From: Novosphingobium sp. | GTDB lineage: Bacteria; Pseudomonadota; Alphaproteobacteria; Sphingomonadales; Sphingomonadaceae | Direction of reading: 5' to 3' | NCBI GenBank assembly: GCA_027490345.1 | Contig: JAIXYF010000457.1 | Coordinates: 1-11,042 of the forward strand | DNA length: 11,042 bases | Shown here: one piece after another, positions 1 through 6,142 of the stretch | Layout of the letters: every line of letters begins with the position of its first letter | How positions within the stretch are numbered: the first letter of the stretch is position 1 | The notes under the pieces: model-generated | What the model was told of the DNA's origin: nothing | Databases searched by the model: none | The model's input: the letters and a program-made list of their open reading frames with translations, nothing else | Position numbers and translations under genes: made by a program

Positions 1-719
1 CGGGCGGCGCGGGCAACGACGCCTATTTTGTCGACGACCGCAGCGACCGGGTGTTCGAGACTGTCAGCATCAGCAGCGCCAGTGATGCCGGCGGGATCGA
101 CACCGTGAACAGCCTTGTAAGCTACAGCCTTGGCGGTGCGGGGCGCCAGTTCATCGAAAACCTCACCTTGCTCGGCACCGCGGCGATCAGCGGGACTGGC
201 AACGACCTGCCCAACCGGATCAACGGCAATGGCGCTGCCAACACGCTCACCGGCAAGGGCGGCAACGATCGGCTGATTGGCTATGGCGGGGACGACCGCA
301 TCGATGGCGGCGCGGGCAACGACACACTGATTGGCGGTTCGGGCCTAGACCGGCTTACGGCCGGGAGCGGGCAGGATACGCTGACCGGCAATGCGGACAT
401 CGATTTCTTCATCTTCACCAACGAGGCCGCTGCAGATGCCGCCACGAAGGCTGCCGCAGACCTCATCACTGATTTCAACCACGCCGAGCGCGACCGGATC
501 GACTTGCGGCTGGTTGATGCCAATCTGCTGCTGAGCGGCGATCAGGCCTTCCTGTTTCTGGGCACGGCTGCCTTCACCGGAACGGCGGGCGAGCTGCGGA
601 TCGAGGCCACCGCCACCGCCACCTATCTGGTGGGGGACCGCAATGGCGATGGCATCGGTGACAGCCACATCGCGCTCTCCCCCGCGCTGGCACTGGTGGC
701 GGCAGATATCCTGCTCTAA
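1..719 (+). CDS. RTX calcium-binding protein with serralysin-type C-terminus (5'-truncated)
   Basis: The reading frame is open from the window edge (first full codon at 3) to TAA at 717-719, so this is the last 238 residues of a larger protein. It starts inside an RTX turn (GGAGNDAYFVD). A second block of glycine-aspartate nonapeptides lies at about nt 228-400 (GKGGNDRLI, GYGGDDRID, GGAGNDTLI, GGSGLDRLT, AGSGQDTLT). Such repeats bind calcium and fold as a beta-roll outside the cell. The remainder (FIFTNEAAADAAT, then DLITDFNHAERDRIDL, then YLVGDRNGDGIGDSHIAL) resembles the C-terminal domain of M10 serralysins and related type I-secreted proteins. The final hydrophobic residues, ADILL, fit an uncleaved type I secretion signal. 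The catalytic or adhesive part lies upstream and is not visible, so protease, adhesin or other function cannot be decided. No ABC exporter or membrane-fusion gene is in the window. The GTG at 51 is internal and is not the start. Confidence 0.88.
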   Translation, partial: GGAGNDAYFVDDRSDRVFETVSISSASDAGGIDTVNSLVSYSLGGAGRQFIENLTLLGTAAISGTGNDLPNRINGNGAANTLTGKGGNDRLIGYGGDDRIDGGAGNDTLIGGSGLDRLTAGSGQDTLTGNADIDFFIFTNEAAADAATKAAADLITDFNHAERDRIDLRLVDANLLLSGDQAFLFLGTAAFTGTAGELRIEATATATYLVGDRNGDGIGDSHIALSPALALVAADILL

Positions 720-754
720 CAGGCGCGTGAACGCAGCAGGGAGCCGCCCACACC

Positions 755-784
755 ATGACCCCCACCCCATGCCCCACCCCATGA
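755..784 (+). other. Ten-codon upstream ORF overlapping the thioesterase start
   Basis: ATG at 755 lies 11 nt after AGGGAG (738-743) and opens a short frame, MTPTPCPTP-stop. Its TGA (782-784) overlaps the thioesterase ATG (781-783) as ATGA, the arrangement used for translational coupling. It may instead be a by-product of the near-repeat CCCCATG at 765-771 and 777-783. Low confidence that it is translated. Confidence 0.2.
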
Positions 785-1233
785 CTGACGCCGATCCGCC
801 CTTTGCCGGAAAGCTTGAACCCGCCGCCGATCCCGCCTGGGCGGGCTGGTATCACTGGGCAGGGAATGATCCGTTCGAGGATGATGTCGGCCCGTTCTAC
901 GTCCGCCGCGATGCGCAGGGCGTGGTTACCGGGTTTCGCCCGAGGCCGAAAAACTGCAACGCCCACGGCACGATCCACGGCGGCTGCCTGATGACTTTCG
1001 GGGACTTTTCGCTGTTCATGATCGCCAGCGCCACGGGCGAGGAAATGAGCGGGGTGACGGTGACCTTCAACAGCGAATTCGTTGGCCCGGCGCGGGCGGG
1101 GCAACTGCTGGAAGCGCGCGGCGAAGTGATCCGCGCCGGGCGCAGCCTAGTTTTCGCGCGCGGGCTGATCACTGCAGACGGCGAGGCGGCGCTGGCATTT
1201 TCAGGCACGTTCAAGCGCATGCGCGCGCGCTGA
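781..1233 (+). CDS. PaaI-family hotdog-fold thioesterase
   Basis: This 150-residue protein (from ATG 781) has the size and core motif of PaaI/YbgC-like single-hotdog acyl-CoA thioesterases. The motif is N60-x-H-G-T-I-H66-G-G-C-L-M-T-F-G-D75, with HGG at the start of the central helix and an acidic residue 9 positions after the histidine. The following strands (GVTVTFNSEFVGPARAGQLLEARGEVIRAGRSLVFARGLIT) match the usual beta-sheet of the fold. Such enzymes act as cytoplasmic tetramers or dimers and hydrolyse acyl- or aryl-acyl-CoA thioesters; the substrate here is unknown. Aromatic residues in the N-terminal extension (WAGWYHW, residues 20-26) are typical of the sphingomonad versions I remember. 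An in-frame ATG at 769 would add MPHP. The only good Shine-Dalgarno (AGGGAG, 738-743) is nearer a ten-codon upstream ORF at 755 than to either start, so the start is uncertain by four codons. Confidence 0.85.
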   Translation: MTDADPPFAGKLEPAADPAWAGWYHWAGNDPFEDDVGPFYVRRDAQGVVTGFRPRPKNCNAHGTIHGGCLMTFGDFSLFMIASATGEEMSGVTVTFNSEFVGPARAGQLLEARGEVIRAGRSLVFARGLITADGEAALAFSGTFKRMRAR

Positions 1234-1252
1234 GATCAAGCGCAGAAACGGC

Positions 1253-1288
1253 GCAGGCGGGGGTCAGTCGCAGCTCTCCCCTGCCTGC
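1253..1288. terminator. GC-rich hairpin between convergent genes, possible bidirectional terminator
   Basis: GCAGGC-GGGG (1253-1262) pairs with CCCC-(T)-GCCTGC (1278-1288): ten G-C-rich base pairs with one bulged T and a 15-nt loop. It lies in the 65-bp gap between the convergent thioesterase and the 99-residue protein gene, where a terminator is expected. There is no T-tract on either side, so it is not a canonical intrinsic terminator. It could stop transcription poorly or protect 3' ends. Confidence 0.3.
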
Positions 1289-1298
1289 CCGCTCACAC

Positions 1299-1598
1299 TC
1301 AGGCGATGCGCTTGCCGTCCATCGGAAAGCTGCCGAACATGCCCGCCGTCACCGTGCCATTGAGTACGTCGCCATCGATCGTGGCGGTGCAATCCAGCTT
1401 CATCGGCATCGGTACGGTGATATTGCTCGACCAGCTGATGGTGTTGCCATCCACCGTGCCGCCGGTGATTTCCATGTTGCCCATTGGCCCGGAATTGCTG
1501 CCGCTGAAGCTGCTGCCCTCGACTTCTACGGTGAGGATCGAGGTTTGATCGCCCATCGGCGAATGAGTGACGCATTCATACTTGCCGGCAACAGACAT
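1299..1598 (-). CDS. Small beta-rich conserved-type protein of unknown function (99 aa)
   Basis: I do not recognise a named family. The 99-residue product lacks a signal peptide and membrane segments. It is rich in G, S, T and M and reads as a series of short beta strands joined by glycine turns: GKYECVTHSPMGDQTSILTVEVEG, a central GGTVDGNTISW, PMPMKLDCTATIDGDVLNGTV, then FGSFPMDGKRIA at the end. 'Strand - DG turn - strand' occurs twice (VDGNTISW and IDGDVLNGTV), suggesting a small beta-barrel or sandwich of the lipocalin/FABP-like size class; this is inference from pattern only. Cysteines are at 9 and 70. The start is well supported: AAGGGAGAG lies just upstream on the minus strand (1611-1603), with AGGGAG six bases from the ATG at 1598. 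Short proteins of similar style occur, as I recall, near acyl-CoA metabolism genes in sphingomonads, and a thioesterase converges on it here. Confidence 0.72.
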   Translation of the reverse strand: MSVAGKYECVTHSPMGDQTSILTVEVEGSSFSGSNSGPMGNMEITGGTVDGNTISWSSNITVPMPMKLDCTATIDGDVLNGTVTAGMFGSFPMDGKRIA

Positions 1599-1602
1599 GG
1601 AA

Positions 1603-1611
1603 CTCTCCCTT
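1603..1611 (-). promoter_or_regulatory. Strong Shine-Dalgarno for the 99-aa protein
   Basis: Minus-strand AAGGGAGAG; its core AGGGAG is 6 nt from the ATG (1598-1596). It is one of only two clear ribosome binding sites in front of genes here, and it fixes this start. Confidence 0.7.
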
Positions 1612-1625
1612 GTTGGTTCGTGGGA

Positions 1626-1655
1626 AAGGAACCACGCTGCCTACATCAATGTCAA
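1626..1655 (-). promoter_or_regulatory. Possible promoter of the 99-aa protein gene
   Basis: On the minus strand a perfect TTGACA -35 hexamer (1655-1650) precedes the gene. The best -10 at 17-18 nt spacing is poor (GTTCCT or TTCCTT, 1632-1626). Predicted transcription would begin about 20-25 nt before the start codon. Only the -35 is convincing. Confidence 0.28.
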
Positions 1656-1714
1656 TAGGTTTGCGGCGGGATGGCCGGTTGACCTCAAGCGCCTGAGGGC
1701 TGACAAGCGGGCGC

Positions 1715-3502
1715 GTGACATCTGCCTCGCCCGCTCTGGCCCCCGCCTCGATCTTGCACGACGGCTTCCTGCTGCTGGGCTTTGCCTTGGCCTTCGTGCT
1801 GCTGTTCCGCCGCCTCGGGCTTGGCGCCACGCTGGGCTATCTCGTCGCGGGCGCAGTGCTGGGGCCGTTTGTGCTCAATCTGGTGGGCGATGCCGAGCAA
1901 AAGCTGGTCTTTGCCGAACTGGGCATCACGCTGCTGATGTTTCTGGTGGGGCTGGAGCTTGATCCTGCCAAGCTGTGGAAAATGAAGCGCGATATTGTGG
2001 GGCTGGGCTTGCTTCAGGTCTCGCTGTGCGGCGCGGCGCTGGCGGGGGCAATCATGCTCACCACCAGCTTCTCGCCTGCCGCCGCTGTAGCGCTGGGGCT
2101 GCCGCTGGCGCTTTCTTCCACTGCGCAGGTTCTGCCGATGCTGCAATCATCCGGCCGCCTCAAGACTCGGTTCGGGGAGCGCGCGTTTTCGATCCTGCTG
2201 TTTCAGGATCTCTCGATCATCCCGCTGATCACGATCATCACCGCGCTGAGCCGCAATCCGGCTGATGCTGGCGGCCCGCCGGGCTGGCTGCTTGCGCTCC
2301 AGACCGTGGCGGCGATTGCCGGGCTGGTCGCGGCGGGGCGCTTCCTGATCCGCCCGCTGTTCCGCCTGATCGGCAACATGGGCGAGCGCGAGATGTTTGT
2401 TGTCGCTGCGCTGTTCACTGTGCTGGCGGCAGGCGCGGTAATGGAACTGCTTGGCCTTTCCACCGCACTGGGCGCTTTCATCGCCGGGGTCATGCTGGCC
2501 GACAGCCCTTATCGCCACGAACTTGAAGCCGATGTCGAACCATTCCGCTCGATCCTGCTCGGATTGTTCTTCCTTGCCGTCGGCATGATGCTCGATCTGG
2601 GTGCCATCGCACGCGATCCGCTCTTCGTGCTGTCGATGGCGCTGCTGCTGATCACGGTGAAAGCGGCGGTGATGTTTGCCATCGCGCGCCTGTTCGGCAT
2701 GCCCTGGCGCGGTGCGCTCGCGCTGGGTCTGCTGCTCAGCCAGGGGGGCGAATTCGGCTTCGTGCTGTTTGCGCAGGCCAGCGATGCACTGCTTATCGCG
2801 CCCGAGGCCGCCAGCCTGTTCGGCGCGGTCGTGACGCTCTCGATGGCCACCACGCCGTTTCTGATGATGGCCACGCGCCGCTTCCGCACCGAACCTGCCC
2901 CCACCGGCACCGCAACGCGCGAAGGCCCTAGCAACGATGGCGCCAACGCGCTGATCGTGGGCTATGGCCGCTTCGGACAGGCAGCTGGGCAAGTGCTGCA
3001 GACCGCCGGCATTACCGTCACGTTGATCGACACCGATGTCGGCATGATCGATGTCGCAGGCACATTTGGCGCCAAGGTCTATTTCGGCGACGGCACGCGG
3101 ATCGACATGCTGCGCCAGGCAGGCGCGACCGAGGCGGAAATGATTCTGTTCTGCCTCGATGGCGATCAGCTGGATGCCGCGATGCTCCACGCGGTGCACG
3201 AAGCCTTTCCCCGCGCCTCGCTCTATGTCCGCGCGTTTGATCGGCGCGCGGTGATGAAGCTGCGCGGGGCGCCTGCCACACTGATCGTGCGCGAAACCTT
3301 CGAATCCGCCGTCGCCATGGCGCGCGCCGCACTCGACAACGCCGGGCTGAGCAACGAGGCGATCACCCGTGCCGAAACCCTGTTCCGCGGGCGCGATGCC
3401 GAGCGGCTGGCCATTCAGGTTGAAACCGGCGATCCCCGCGCTGCGCGCGACCGCCTGATCCACGAGCCTGAGGCGCAGGAGGCCGCTGGCGAGCCGGGCT
3501 AA
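1715..3502 (+). CDS. Kef-type (CPA2) K+/H+ antiporter with C-terminal TrkA-N/RCK domain
   Basis: This 595-residue inner-membrane protein has the length and order of KefB/KefC (about 600-620 aa): a roughly 12-13 helix Na+/H+ exchanger domain, then a cytoplasmic nucleotide-binding RCK domain. Visible family motifs are GLELDPAKLW (about 79-88), LSSTAQVLPML (about 133), LFQDLSIIPL (about 162; the QD aspartate is the conserved transport residue of the family), HELEADVEPFRS (from about 268, matching the regulatory HALESDIEPFK loop of KefC), and QGGEFGFVLF (about 343-352). The Rossmann GYGRFG is at about 416-421 with IDTD at the end of strand 2. The RETFESAV-ARAAL stretch near the end also matches KefB/C. 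The family exports K+ in exchange for H+ and is gated by glutathione adducts or nucleotides. No KefF/KefG partner gene is adjacent. The start is GTG 1715: an in-frame TGA at 1694 limits extension, and GAGGG at 1695-1699 is rather distant. Assignment to KefB versus KefC is not possible from sequence alone. Confidence 0.9.
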   Translation: MTSASPALAPASILHDGFLLLGFALAFVLLFRRLGLGATLGYLVAGAVLGPFVLNLVGDAEQKLVFAELGITLLMFLVGLELDPAKLWKMKRDIVGLGLLQVSLCGAALAGAIMLTTSFSPAAAVALGLPLALSSTAQVLPMLQSSGRLKTRFGERAFSILLFQDLSIIPLITIITALSRNPADAGGPPGWLLALQTVAAIAGLVAAGRFLIRPLFRLIGNMGEREMFVVAALFTVLAAGAVMELLGLSTALGAFIAGVMLADSPYRHELEADVEPFRSILLGLFFLAVGMMLDLGAIARDPLFVLSMALLLITVKAAVMFAIARLFGMPWRGALALGLLLSQGGEFGFVLFAQASDALLIAPEAASLFGAVVTLSMATTPFLMMATRRFRTEPAPTGTATREGPSNDGANALIVGYGRFGQAAGQVLQTAGITVTLIDTDVGMIDVAGTFGAKVYFGDGTRIDMLRQAGATEAEMILFCLDGDQLDAAMLHAVHEAFPRASLYVRAFDRRAVMKLRGAPATLIVRETFESAVAMARAALDNAGLSNEAITRAETLFRGRDAERLAIQVETGDPRAARDRLIHEPEAQEAAGEPG

Positions 3503-3522
3503 GTAGTTGCACTTGCATAGAC

Positions 3523-3590
3523 TTTTCGATGCACGCGCATCATGTTTTCGATGCATCGGCATGGGCTTTTTCATGCCGATGCATCGAAAG
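3523..3590. promoter_or_regulatory. Three-copy palindromic cluster, likely operator for the MarR gene
   Basis: TTTCGATGCATCGGCATG (3546-3563) is repeated perfectly inverted at 3572-3589, with an 8-nt spacer (GGCTTTTT, 3564-3571). Each arm contains the ten-base self-palindrome CGATGCATCG (3549-3558 and 3577-3586). A further direct copy of TTTTCGATGCA lies at 3523-3533, exactly 22 bp (two helical turns) before the one at 3545, followed by a degenerate GCATCATG. The cluster ends 12 bp before the MarR start, where a dimeric winged-helix repressor would autoregulate. As RNA it would be an 18-bp stem, but no T-tract follows on either strand, so it is a poor intrinsic terminator for the upstream antiporter gene. 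It could alternatively be a dispersed palindromic repeat. Confidence 0.6.
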
Positions 3591-3601
3591 ACCCCGCCCC
3601 G

Positions 3602-4042
3602 ATGGCTCAACCCGCCGCCACCACTCTGCTGGTCTGGACTCGCTTGCTACACGCCGCTGATCTGGCTGGGCAGCACTGCGCCGATGCACTGCGCAACGTC
3701 GGCCTGCCGCCGCCAGAATGGTATGATGTGCTGCTGGCGCTGGAACGCGGCGGGGCGCAGCGGCCGCGCGATCTGCAAGCCGCCCTCGGCAAGGAGCAAT
3801 ATGCGCTCTCTCGTCTGGTGGACCGCATGGTCAAAGCCCGCTTGCTGGCTCGCACCCCCTGCCCCACGGATGCGCGCGGCCACACGCTGACTCTCACGAT
3901 TGAGGGCCTGGCCATGCGCGCCGCGATGTGGCCGGTCTATGCCGAGGCGATCGAACGCGCGCTGGGGGCGCGGGTGGACGAGGAAGACCGCGCAGCGCTC
4001 GCGCGGCTTCTCGCCCCGCTGGCAGAGCCTCTTGGCGCCTGA
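3602..4042 (+). CDS. MarR-family transcriptional regulator
   Basis: From ATG 3602 the product is 146 residues, the usual MarR size. The N-terminal helix (TTLLVWTRLLHAADLAGQHCADALRNVGLPPPEWYDVLLAL) fits the dimerisation helices. The winged helix-turn-helix follows: RPRDLQAALGKEQYALSRLVDRMVKARLLAR is helix 2, turn and recognition helix (YALSRLVDRMVKARL), and TPCPTDARGHTLTLTIEGL is the wing, with the family's typical D-x-R-G. The C-terminal helices close the dimer. Members bind palindromic DNA as dimers and are commonly released by small aromatic ligands or oxidation; the ligand here is unknown, and a Cys (in ARTPCP) sits at the wing. An in-frame ATG at 3542 would put the palindrome cluster inside the gene (MFSMHRHGLFHADAS...), so I choose 3602, though its Shine-Dalgarno is weak. 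It lies downstream of the antiporter and 93 bp before a TonB receptor, on the same strand as both; either may be its target. Confidence 0.87.
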   Translation: MAQPAATTLLVWTRLLHAADLAGQHCADALRNVGLPPPEWYDVLLALERGGAQRPRDLQAALGKEQYALSRLVDRMVKARLLARTPCPTDARGHTLTLTIEGLAMRAAMWPVYAEAIERALGARVDEEDRAALARLLAPLAEPLGA

Positions 4043-4135
4043 ACCCTGGGCGGCATCCCCTCTTGCAGGCTTGACACTGCGCCCGGCCCCGGCAACGGCC
4101 CAACTGGCTCATATCCTGCTGAAAGCTCTCGTTCC

Positions 4136-6139
4136 ATGCCTCGCTCGTTCCCCCGCTCCGCAGCGTTCCTGCTCCTTGGCGGCGCTGCCATGCCCGCACT
4201 CGCATGGGCCGAAGAAGCGGCGCCCGATCAGATCGTGGTGACGGGCCGCGGCCTTGATGCGGCTCCCGCCGCCACGGCCTACAACGTGCAGGAAATCGAT
4301 GCCGAGCGCCTCGCGGTTGCCGCCTCGGGCCGGCTTGAAGATGCGCTGTCGGCCGCTGCGGGCGTCCAGCAATTCCGCCGGTCAGACAGCCGCGCGTCCA
4401 ACCCTTCAGCGCAAGGGATCACGCTGCGCGCGCTGGGCGGCAATGCCACCAGCCGCACGCTGATGCTGCTCGACGGGGTGCCAGTGGCCGATCCGTTCTT
4501 CGGCTATGTCCCCCTCTCCGCCCTCGCGCCGGAACGGCTGGCGGTGGTCCGCGTTACGCGCGGCGGCGGCTCGGGCGCGTTTGGCGCGGGCGCGGTGGCC
4601 GGCACGATCGATCTCACCAGCGCCGGGCCGGATCAGCTCGGCTTCTTCAATGGGCGCGCGCTTGTCGATGATCGCGGCGAGACCGAGCTTTCCGCCACCA
4701 TCGCCCCGAAGCTGGGCGCGGGCTACCTTGTTGCTTCGGGCCGGTATGACCGGGGCCGCGGGTTCTGGACCACGCCTTCCGATCAGCGCGTGCCCGCCAG
4801 CGTGCGCGCGCGCTATGAAAGCTGGTCGGCCTCCCTGCGCGCCGTCGCCCCGCTGACCCCTGAAATCGAGCTGCAAGCCCGCGTCGGTGCGTTTCATGAT
4901 GCGCGTACCTTGCGCTTTGCCGGGGCAGACACCGCCGCCAGCGGGCAGGACGGCAGCCTGCGCCTCGTCGGGCGCGGCGCGTGGCAGTTCGATGCGCTGG
5001 CCTATGTGCAGAGCCGCGATTTCAGCAACACGGTCATCAGCGCGCGCACGTTCCTGCCCACGCTGGATCAGCGCGCCACGCCTTCCACCGGCATCGGCGG
5101 CAAGCTGGAACTGCGCCCGCCGGTGGGCCAGGCGCATGTCCTGCGCTTCGGCGCAGACTGGCGATATGGCGAAGGCCGCACGCAGGAAGACATCTATGCG
5201 CAAGGCGTCGTTACCGGCCAGCGCCGCGCAGGCGGCACCAACCGCGATCTGGGCCTGTTCATCGAGGATGACTTGACCATCGGCCCGGTGGTCCTCACCG
5301 CAGGCGCGCGCGCGGATCGCTGGTCGGTCAGCGGCGGCAAGCTGGAACAGTCGATCGCGGGCGCCCCGCCGCGCATCGCGTATCCCAATCGTTCGGGCTG
5401 GCAGGGCAGCTACCGCAGCGGCGCGGTGTTCAATGTCAGCAAGGCGCTGGCCTTGCGCGGTTCGGCTTATACCGGCCTACGCCAGCCCACGCTGAACGAG
5501 CTTTACCGCAGCTTCACCGTGTTCCCCGTCGTCACCCGCGCCAATGCCGCGCTGGAAAACGAGAAGCTGCGCGGCTTCGAAGCCGGGTTTGACTGGCGCC
5601 CGGCAGACGGCATCCTCTTCACCGCAACCGCGTTTGACAACAAGGTGCGCGGCGCCATCGCCAACGTAACCATCGGCGTTAACTTGCGCGAACGGCAGAA
5701 TGTCGAAGCGGTCCACGCCAAGGGCATCGAACTGGGCGCAGAGGCTCGGCTCGGCGCGGTCACGCTCAGCGGCTCGTTTGCCTACACCGACGCAGCGGTC
5801 GAAGCGCCCGGCACCGCGCTGGATGGCAAGCGCCCGGCGCAGACCCCGCGTTTTGCCGGCAGCGCCACCGCCGCCTGGCGCCCCTCGGCGGGCACCACGC
5901 TGGCGCTGACCCTGCGCCACACCGGCGCGCAGTTTGAAGACGATCTCGAAACCGATCTCCTGCCCGCTGCCACCACGCTCGATGCCTACGCGCAAGTGCC
6001 GCTCACACGCGGTTTCAGCCTGATCCTGCGCGGTGAGAACCTCTGGGACGAGGTGATCGTGACGCGCAATTCGGGCGGCTCGATCGATCTGGGCGCGCCG
6101 CGAACGCTGTGGGCGGGCGTGCGGATCGCGTTTCGCTAG
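4136..6139 (+). CDS. TonB-dependent outer-membrane receptor (BtuB/CirA-like size)
   Basis: This complete 667-residue receptor takes up a ligand across the outer membrane using TonB-ExbBD energy. A signal peptide (MPRSFPRSAAFLLLGGAAMPALAWA, cleavage near 25) is followed by a TonB box, DQIVVT (31-36). The plug domain has RLEDALSAAAGVQQF, GITLRALGGNATSRTLMLLDGVPV and VVRVTRGGGSGAFGAGAVAGTIDL. The beta-barrel fills the rest, including RQPTLNELYRSF, a match to the receptor signature, and GENLWDE near the end. The length fits compact receptors for cobalamin or siderophores, but no cobalamin riboswitch or iron-transport genes are visible, so the substrate is unknown. The last residues are IAFR: the phenylalanine expected at the extreme C-terminus is penultimate. 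The start is ATG 4136, supported by the signal peptide; only a weak GAAAG lies 10 nt upstream. The 93-bp gap to the MarR gene has a TTGACA (4071-4076) but no credible -10, so co-transcription with the MarR gene is possible. Confidence 0.92.
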   Translation: MPRSFPRSAAFLLLGGAAMPALAWAEEAAPDQIVVTGRGLDAAPAATAYNVQEIDAERLAVAASGRLEDALSAAAGVQQFRRSDSRASNPSAQGITLRALGGNATSRTLMLLDGVPVADPFFGYVPLSALAPERLAVVRVTRGGGSGAFGAGAVAGTIDLTSAGPDQLGFFNGRALVDDRGETELSATIAPKLGAGYLVASGRYDRGRGFWTTPSDQRVPASVRARYESWSASLRAVAPLTPEIELQARVGAFHDARTLRFAGADTAASGQDGSLRLVGRGAWQFDALAYVQSRDFSNTVISARTFLPTLDQRATPSTGIGGKLELRPPVGQAHVLRFGADWRYGEGRTQEDIYAQGVVTGQRRAGGTNRDLGLFIEDDLTIGPVVLTAGARADRWSVSGGKLEQSIAGAPPRIAYPNRSGWQGSYRSGAVFNVSKALALRGSAYTGLRQPTLNELYRSFTVFPVVTRANAALENEKLRGFEAGFDWRPADGILFTATAFDNKVRGAIANVTIGVNLRERQNVEAVHAKGIELGAEARLGAVTLSGSFAYTDAAVEAPGTALDGKRPAQTPRFAGSATAAWRPSAGTTLALTLRHTGAQFEDDLETDLLPAATTLDAYAQVPLTRGFSLILRGENLWDEVIVTRNSGGSIDLGAPRTLWAGVRIAFR

Positions 6140-6142
6140 GCG

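Noticed and set aside
3546..3589. 18-bp hairpin as intrinsic terminator of the antiporter gene
   Set aside because: No T-tract follows the stem on either strand, and the symmetry with internal palindromes and a third copy fits protein binding better.
3542..3601. 20-residue N-terminal extension of the MarR protein from ATG 3542
   Set aside because: It would be encoded by the inverted repeat (HRHGLFHADAS), is not MarR-like, and would place the operator inside the gene; ATG 3602 gives normal family length.
2147..3610. 487-codon minus-strand open frame opposite the antiporter gene
   Set aside because: Its translation is low-complexity (H, R, Q, A rich) with no recognisable domain, while the plus-strand frame gives a full Kef antiporter. 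It is an antisense shadow caused by high GC.
4071..4076. TTGACA before the first TonB receptor as a promoter -35
   Set aside because: The sequence 16-18 nt downstream (AACGGC region) has no resemblance to a -10 element.
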